A stretch of DNA of 64,000 bases from Kribbella amoyensis (GTDB lineage Bacteria; Actinomycetota; Actinomycetes; Propionibacteriales; Kribbellaceae). The translations under genes were made by a program, and so were the position numbers. The notes below the pieces were generated by a model, which worked only from the letters and a program-made list of their open reading frames with translations, did not search any database and was not told the origin of the DNA. How positions within the stretch are numbered: the first letter of the stretch is position 1; the number at the start of each line of letters is the position of its first letter. The stretch spans positions 372,001-436,000 of the forward strand of contig NZ_VIVK01000001.1 in the NCBI RefSeq assembly GCF_007828865.1, in the 5' to 3' direction. Below are positions 59,288-64,000 of this stretch, in pieces.

Positions 59288-59306
59288 CGCATGACTCGGG
59301 TGTTGC

Positions 59307-60596
59307 TCAGAAGAGGGTTTGCTGGTCGGGGTCGGGGACGACGGGTGGTACGCGGGCGGGGCCGTGGGTGCGTGGTTGCCTTGAGGTTGACTGGCTCGGG
59401 TGGGGCCTCCGTTCGCCCGGCGAGGTTGGGTGTGAGCGTGGCGGGTCTAGTGGCGTGTCCGTCCATCGCACCGGGGTGTCCGGCGAGCGCTCATACCGCC
59501 TGCCGGAGTGCCCTGGTCCGCGGAAGCGGGCCGCTGGATCCGGCTCGCCCCAGCCTGATGCGGAGCCCGGACCCGAGGCTTCGACCACGCCCCGGGTCGC
59601 GCGGATGCCCGACGTACCGGCCGATCCGGAGCCGGCCCGATGGCGGGACTCCTTGCCGAAACCGTGGTGGTCGAGCAGGGGTTTCACCTTGCCCTCGAAG
59701 GCGCGGCGGTAGCTCGGCGACGCATTGGGGCCGTGCGAGTACAGCGCTTCGTACCGCTTGACCAGGTCCGGCCGCTCCCCCGCCAGCCACTGCATGAACC
59801 ACTCCTTCACCCCTGGCCGGAGATGGAGCACCAACGTGGTGACCCCGGTGGCACCGGCCGCCGCGAGCTCGCCGAACAGGTGGTCGAGCTGATCCGCCGA
59901 ATCCGTCAGCCACGGCAGCACCGGCGCAACCATCACCCCACAAGGCAATCCCGCCTCGCGCACAGCCCGGATCAGCTCCAGCCGCCCGCGCACGGACGGC
60001 ACGCCTGGCTCGACGGCCCGGCGCAGTTCCTCGTCCGCGAGCGCGAGGGAGACGCCGATCCCGACCGGCACCTGCTCCGCCGCGGCCCGCAGAAGGGCCA
60101 GGTCGCGGCGGAGCAGAGTCCCCTTGGTCAGGATCGACAACGGCGTCCCGGAACCGGCCAGCGCCTCGATGATCCCCGGCATCAACCGGTACCGCCCCTC
60201 GGCCCGCTGGTACGGATCCGTATTGGTGCCGAGGGCAACTTGCTCACCGCGCCACGACGGCTTGGCGAGCTCGCGGCGCAGTACCTCGGCGACGTTCGTC
60301 TTCACCACGATCTGCTGATCGAAGTCGCGGCCCTGGTCGAGCTCGAGATACCGATGGCTCGGCCGGGCGAAGCAGTACCGGCAGGCGTGGGTGCAGCCAC
60401 GGTACGGGTTGACCGTCCAGCTGAACGGCATCCCCGACCCCGGCACCGAGTTCAGCGCGGAGCGGGCGAGCACCTCGTGGAACGTGACGCCCTGGAACTC
60501 CGGCGTGGTCACGCTCCGCACCAGGCCCGCGATCGATCCGAGCCCCGGCAACGTCCCCGGGGTCTCGGCGTCGATTTGCTGCCTTGCCCATCTCAT
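59307..60596 (-). CDS. Rv2578c-family radical SAM protein
   Basis: A 429-residue radical SAM enzyme. The iron-sulfur motif is YRGCTHACRYCFAR (CxxxCxxC), followed by SPL-like segments (VALGTNTDPYQRAEGRYRLM in part, SILTKGTLLRRDL, LPCGVMVAPVLPWLTDS). The last ~120 residues are a Gly/Ser/Pro/Arg-rich tail of low complexity. It resembles spore-photoproduct-lyase-related proteins of mycobacteria. ATG 60596 is chosen; an SOS box lies 10 nt upstream, consistent with a DNA-damage role. Confidence 0.9.
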   Translation of the reverse strand: MRWARQQIDAETPGTLPGLGSIAGLVRSVTTPEFQGVTFHEVLARSALNSVPGSGMPFSWTVNPYRGCTHACRYCFARPSHRYLELDQGRDFDQQIVVKTNVAEVLRRELAKPSWRGEQVALGTNTDPYQRAEGRYRLMPGIIEALAGSGTPLSILTKGTLLRRDLALLRAAAEQVPVGIGVSLALADEELRRAVEPGVPSVRGRLELIRAVREAGLPCGVMVAPVLPWLTDSADQLDHLFGELAAAGATGVTTLVLHLRPGVKEWFMQWLAGERPDLVKRYEALYSHGPNASPSYRRAFEGKVKPLLDHHGFGKESRHRAGSGSAGTSGIRATRGVVEASGPGSASGWGEPDPAARFRGPGHSGRRYERSPDTPVRWTDTPLDPPRSHPTSPGERRPHPSQSTSRQPRTHGPARVPPVVPDPDQQTLF

Positions 60597-60875
60597 GCAG
60601 TACAGTCGAACACATGTTCGCCCAGCTTTCAAACCGACAGGAAGACCTGTGGATGTGTCAGGACACGGGTGACACTCGATCTCTCAAGACATCGGTGACA
60701 CTCATGGCCAACCAAGGCATCTGCTCGGCCTGACCCGGACGCGCTCGCTCAGCGGCAGATGAGTGCGTTTCCCGAGTCAGCGTTCAGTAGCGCCACAGCA
60801 GCGCCAGGGTGGGCCAGGGCGTAGATCGGGTGATCCCCGTTGATGATTGCGGCCACACAAGCGCATGCTGTGGCC
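60597..60875. other. Intergenic region with IS481-like end sequences
   Basis: Beyond the SOS box it contains CGACAGGAAGACCTG (60635-60649, repeated at 61614-61628) and two related 18-mers: CAGGACACGGGTGACACT (60659-60676) and CAAGACATCGGTGACACT (60685-60702). These resemble terminal sequences of IS481-type elements. No transposase is present, and I find no convincing gene on either strand here. Confidence 0.45.
60606..60621. promoter_or_regulatory. LexA SOS box
   Basis: TCGAACACATGTTCGC matches the actinobacterial LexA consensus TCGAAC-N4-GTTCGA in all but the last base. It lies immediately upstream of the radical SAM gene. Confidence 0.8.
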
Positions 60876-61580
60876 GTGAACAAGGTTTCGCTGACGGCGC
60901 CGACCCCGGCGTTCGGGGAGCGGGTCGTGGGCGCGGCGGCGATCGCGCTGGTAGCGTCGTTGGTCATCCAGAATGCGGTGCTGGTCCGGGCCGGAGCGCC
61001 CGGCTTCGGCGACCCGATCGAGAAGGTGCTCGCTTTCCACGCGGAGAACCGCGGCGCGGTCGCGATCGCGGTCGGCTCAGAGGCGCTGAACCTGCCGCTG
61101 CTGCTCGTGTTCGTGACCGGTTTCCACGGGCTGGTCGGGCGTCGCGGGGGTGCGGGCGCCGACTGGTCGCGTCTCGCGGTGGCCGCGGGCGCGACTCTCG
61201 CGGCGGTCTTCGCGCTCTACGCGGTTCTGTGGAACGGAGTCGTATTGTCCGCCGGCGAGCTCGCCGAGCCGAGCCCGCTGTTCAAGCTCGTCTGGCAGCT
61301 GCATGCAGGAGCACTCGCTCTGGCGCTGCCGGCGCTCGGCACCACCTTCATCGGCGCTGCGCTGGCGGCGCATGCGAGTCGGCTGGCGGCGCCGTGGCAG
61401 CGTGTGCTCGGCGTGGCCGGGGGAGGCCTGCTGATCGCCGCCGGGGTGGCCAACCTCGCGATCGCTGACGGATCGCCGATCCTGTTCGTGGGGCTACTCG
61501 GCTACGCCGCCTGGCTCGTGTGGCTCCTGGTGACCGGGGTACGGCTGGTTCTGATGGCCAGGAAGGTCGGCGCCGCCTAG
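60876..61580 (+). CDS. Multi-helix membrane protein, unknown function
   Basis: A ~234-residue membrane protein with six or so hydrophobic helices (VVGAAAIALVASLVIQNAV, LLLVFVTGFHGLVG, AVAAGATLAAVFALYAVLW and three more). The start is uncertain: GTG 60876 fits a leaderless promoter (TTGATG, 18 nt, CATGCT), while an in-frame ATG lies at 60840. No family recognised with confidence. It lies between copies of a 15-bp repeat, so it may have moved with them. Confidence 0.75.
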   Translation: MNKVSLTAPTPAFGERVVGAAAIALVASLVIQNAVLVRAGAPGFGDPIEKVLAFHAENRGAVAIAVGSEALNLPLLLVFVTGFHGLVGRRGGAGADWSRLAVAAGATLAAVFALYAVLWNGVVLSAGELAEPSPLFKLVWQLHAGALALALPALGTTFIGAALAAHASRLAAPWQRVLGVAGGGLLIAAGVANLAIADGSPILFVGLLGYAAWLVWLLVTGVRLVLMARKVGAA

Positions 61581-61677
61581 GAACCGATCCCGCCACGTCC
61601 TGAGACATGACACGACAGGAAGACCTGGCATGGCGGTCGTCGATATCACCGGCAGGTTCGGGGTCGGTGGACCGGAC

Positions 61678-62256
61678 TCAGAAGGCCGGCCCGTTGTCAC
61701 TGATGCCGTCAGCACCTAGCACGATCCGACGCCCGCTCGCATTTGCCACCGAGGCGGTCGTGCCTGTTCGAGTGGCGGCCCCCAGTACGCGGAAAATTCC
61801 GGCGTGAGCCACCACAAGAACCACAGAGGCGAGGCCGGCAGCGGCTTGCAATCCTCGCAGCACACGATCGGCGAAGGTGTCGAATCCCTCGCTGTCGCCG
61901 GGAAGATCGGTTGACATTCCGCCTCTCCAGGCTGCCAATGCACCCGGAAACGTGTCCTCGATCTCCCCGGCTGTGAGTCCCGTCAGCGTTCTACTCCACC
62001 GTTCGCGCAGGTCCGGCAGTTCGGCTGGTGGAGCAAGCCCAAGAGCATCCGAAACGATGAGGCCGGTCTGTCGTGCCCGACTCAAGTCGGATGTTGCCAC
62101 GGCACCGACTCCCGCACCGCGACATTGGTGAGCCAGTTCGGATGCCTGCTTCCTGCCCAGATCAGTCAGTGGCGGATCAGCCTGACCAGCCCATCGTCGA
62201 TCACTGTTCCAGGTCGACTCCCCATGACGAACCACGATGATTTCACCAAAGGTCAT
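61678..62256 (-). CDS. Histidine phosphatase-family protein
   Basis: A 192-residue phosphatase of the phosphoglycerate-mutase superfamily. The catalytic motif is VVRHGESTWNSDRRW, followed by TSDLSRARQTGLIV, the proton-donor Glu region in LRERWSRTL and the second His in VVAHAGIFRVL. Codon use is unlike its neighbours, with many A/T third positions, which suggests recent acquisition. Substrate unknown. Confidence 0.9.
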   Translation of the reverse strand: MTFGEIIVVRHGESTWNSDRRWAGQADPPLTDLGRKQASELAHQCRGAGVGAVATSDLSRARQTGLIVSDALGLAPPAELPDLRERWSRTLTGLTAGEIEDTFPGALAAWRGGMSTDLPGDSEGFDTFADRVLRGLQAAAGLASVVLVVAHAGIFRVLGAATRTGTTASVANASGRRIVLGADGISDNGPAF

Positions 62257-62387
62257 CGGGGCATCCTCGCACCGATCCCGGTCAGCATGGCGCCCGCCAG
62301 ATGCCCTACGTCAGTTCCGCATCAGCAATGGCCAACCCCGCGCGGCCGCACCCCAAACCCCATAACCGTCACCCATGCCCTGAGACA

Positions 62388-63230
62388 TCACACCGACTGG
62401 AAGGCCTCCGCATTCGCGGCGGCCCACTGGCGGTACGTCTTGCCCGGGCGACCCGTCAGCTCCTCGACCGTGGCCTCCGGCGTCATCGAGTACTCCGCCA
62501 TCATCCGGAAGCCGTCGACCAGCCACTCGGCGGACTCCTCGCCCATCGCGGGCGCCCAGGCGGCGACCGCTTCGGCGTGCGAGAGCTCCTCGAACCGCAA
62601 CTCCCGCCCGATCGCCTCGCCGATGATCCGCACCTCCTCCGGCTGCGTGAGCGCCTCCGGCCCGCTCATCGTGAGCTTCCGCCCGGTGTAGCTCTCGTCC
62701 AGCAGGACCACGCGCGCCACGGCCGCGATATCGCCGAGGTCGATCGGCGTCTGCACCGCCTTGGCGTACGGACCGCGCACCACGCCCTCCGCCTTGATCG
62801 ACGGCGCCCAGTCGAGCGTGTTGTTCATGAACTGGCCGGGCCGCAGATGCACCCACTCGAAGCCGGCGTCCTCGATCCCCCGCTCGACCTTGTAGTAGTG
62901 CCAGCCCGAGGGATCGCCCTGCGCCTCGTACTCGGCCGGCTCGCCCGACAGCACCACCACGCGACGCACACCCGCCTTGGTCGCGCACTCGATGAAGTCG
63001 TCCACGAACGCCGGCAGCGGCGCGAGGTAGACGGTGTCGATCCCTTCCAACGCGTCGGGCAGCGTCGACGGACGCCCGAGGTAGCCCCGCGCGACCTCGA
63101 CCCCGGTGGGCAGCACAGCCCTCGCCGGATTGTTGGTGAGCGCCCGCACACCCTCCACGCCTGCCGTCAGCAGCTCGTCCACGACCAACCGGCCCACACT
63201 GCCGGTCGCACCCGTCACCAGGATGGTCAT
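62388..63230 (-). CDS. NmrA-like NAD(P)-binding protein
   Basis: A 280-residue atypical short-chain dehydrogenase (NmrA/HSCARG type). TILVTGATGSVGRLVVDEL is the dinucleotide-binding motif; the YxxxK active-site pair is not evident, in line with sensor-like family members. ATG 63230 follows AAGGAG. It is divergent from a TetR gene, with an inverted repeat between them, and is the probable target of that regulator. Confidence 0.9.
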   Translation of the reverse strand: MTILVTGATGSVGRLVVDELLTAGVEGVRALTNNPARAVLPTGVEVARGYLGRPSTLPDALEGIDTVYLAPLPAFVDDFIECATKAGVRRVVVLSGEPAEYEAQGDPSGWHYYKVERGIEDAGFEWVHLRPGQFMNNTLDWAPSIKAEGVVRGPYAKAVQTPIDLGDIAAVARVVLLDESYTGRKLTMSGPEALTQPEEVRIIGEAIGRELRFEELSHAEAVAAWAPAMGEESAEWLVDGFRMMAEYSMTPEATVEELTGRPGKTYRQWAAANAEAFQSV

Positions 63231-63252
63231 TCCCCACTCCTTCACCTCGGAA

Positions 63253-63281
63253 GCAATTTCCGTAGGGTATACGAGAATTGC
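63253..63281. promoter_or_regulatory. Candidate TetR operator
   Basis: GCAATT (63253-63258) and AATTGC (63276-63281) form an inverted repeat around GTAGGGTATAC, midway between the NmrA-like gene and the TetR gene. Confidence 0.4.
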
Positions 63282-63321
63282 CCTCATACGCCTATGCGAG
63301 GATGCGGCGACGGGAGGACGG

Positions 63322-64000
63322 ATGACGGTTCAGCACAGCGGCGGCGGCCAGGCCGACCGCACGCTCGCCCTGCTCTGGCGCAACCACAGCCCAGCTCCGG
63401 CCACCGATCAGCCGGTCCCCGATCCGCAGGCCTCCGATGCGCAGGCCTCCGATCCGCGATCTCGCCGAGCGCGAGGTGGACGCGGTAGGCCCCCGTCAGC
63501 AGCCGTTGGCGGCGAGGCAGGTGCGAAGCGGGTACGAGGGCGGCGCCCGACGCTGACGGTGGACGCCGTGATCGAGCAGGCGCTCGCTCTCGCGGACGAG
63601 CGCGGGTTGCCGGCAGCGTCGATGGGCGGGGTGGCGAAGGCGCTCGGCGTCGGCACGATGACGCTCTACACCTACGTGCCGTCGAAGGAGGAGCTCCTGG
63701 ACCTGATGGTCGACCAGGTGCTGCTCGAGCGCGAGCTCCCAGGACCCGGCGATCCGCGTCCGGCCGACTGGCGTGAGCAGGTCGAGCTGTACTCCGACCA
63801 GACGCGCGCGATGTTCCGCCGCCACCCGTGGCTGGCACATGTCTCCACGATCCGCCCGCCGGTGGGACCAGGGATGCTCGCCGGCCGGGAGTACCTGTTG
63901 TCCGCCATGGTCGCGCTCGGCCTTCCCCCGGCCCGGGCGAACCTGGCCGCGCTCGCGGTCACGACGTACATCGACTCGGCTGCGGGCCAGGAGGCCGAGA
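63322..64000 (+). CDS. TetR-family regulator (partial, runs off right edge)
   Basis: At least 226 residues, open at the window end. After a ~75-residue charged, Pro/Ser-rich extension with short repeats (PQASDAQASDP) there is a TetR helix-turn-helix: RPTLTVDAVIEQALALADERG and GVGTMTLYTYVPSKEELLDL. The second domain begins VEMYSDQT-like as VELYSDQTRAMFRRHPWLA, as in TetR_C_1 regulators. GGGAGGACGG precedes the ATG. The extension is unusual; a later internal start would remove it, but third-position GC stays reasonably high through it. Confidence 0.87.
   Translation, partial: MTVQHSGGGQADRTLALLWRNHSPAPATDQPVPDPQASDAQASDPRSRRARGGRGRPPSAAVGGEAGAKRVRGRRPTLTVDAVIEQALALADERGLPAASMGGVAKALGVGTMTLYTYVPSKEELLDLMVDQVLLERELPGPGDPRPADWREQVELYSDQTRAMFRRHPWLAHVSTIRPPVGPGMLAGREYLLSAMVALGLPPARANLAALAVTTYIDSAAGQEAE

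Noticed and set aside
60614..60733. Plus-strand ORF of 39 codons after the SOS box
   Set aside because: It runs through the IS481-like repeats, has no ribosome site and no recognisable product.
60749..60967. Minus-strand ORF of 72 codons ending NADSGNALICR
   Set aside because: It overlaps the membrane protein gene, has no start signal and no homology I can name. A small gene remnant cannot be excluded.

Overview
The window comes from a very GC-rich actinobacterium. Third codon positions are almost all G or C, and several genes look leaderless, with a TANNNT-like -10 hexamer 6-7 bases before an ATG or GTG. Actinobacterial families are present: PknG with GlnX/GlnH, a Tuf3-type EF-Tu, an Rv2578c-type radical SAM protein, DUF6220 and DUF4031. 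My impression is Propionibacteriales, perhaps a Kribbella relative, but no 16S gene is present to test this. I see no tRNA, rRNA or CRISPR array.

Layout. 1-7.5 kb: a sugar or sugar-acid locus. An IclR-led ABC importer operon runs left. A coupled aldolase / enolase-superfamily dehydratase / SDR / YesL operon runs right, and a second IclR gene follows it. 7.7-13.4 kb: two paralogous membrane proteins join an HD-phosphohydrolase domain to a PQQ-like beta-propeller. One has an intact HD site and one has lost it, and a Gfo/Idh/MocA oxidoreductase lies between them. 13.4-15.6 kb: an AlkD-like glycosylase and a second-type EF-Tu behind a structured leader containing a leaderless small ORF. 15.7-19.9 kb: cutC-DUF4031, a LacI regulator with a clear operator, a repeat-rich gap, and an aldo/keto reductase divergent from a TetR gene with matched operators. 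20.6-26.4 kb: DUF6220-DUF6220-multicopper oxidase; ArsR-SRPBCC-two RibD/DHFR-like proteins; a PTH2-type peptidyl-tRNA hydrolase; a HigBA-like module. 26.5-27.8 kb: thyA-folA.

27.9-40.4 kb is the centrepiece. It is a co-directional run, mostly with 4-nt overlaps: TelA, a small partner, a CbbX-type AAA ATPase, GlnX, GlnH, a coiled-coil protein, PknG, a PP2C phosphatase, a VWA protein and an FHA protein, closed by hairpins. It extends the known glutamate-sensing GlnX-GlnH-PknG pathway with a matched phosphatase and phosphopeptide reader. PknG, PP2C and FHA all carry paired N-terminal zinc-ribbon-like knuckles.

40.5-64 kb: an epoxide hydrolase; a tandem-GNAT acetyltransferase behind a leader peptide and a Shine-Dalgarno-masking hairpin; a secreted RNase Sa-like enzyme; groEL under CIRCE; PspC; a frameshifted small gene; an M48 protease; a GDPD; a heterodimeric ABC exporter with complementary broken ATP sites; an IS30-family element inserted between inverted repeats; an Erm-type rRNA methylase gene overlapped by a leaderless leader peptide with an RLR motif; CapA; a divergent XRE/map pair; an SOS-box radical SAM gene; IS481-like repeats and an atypical phosphatase gene; and an NmrA-like gene divergent from a TetR gene cut by the window end.
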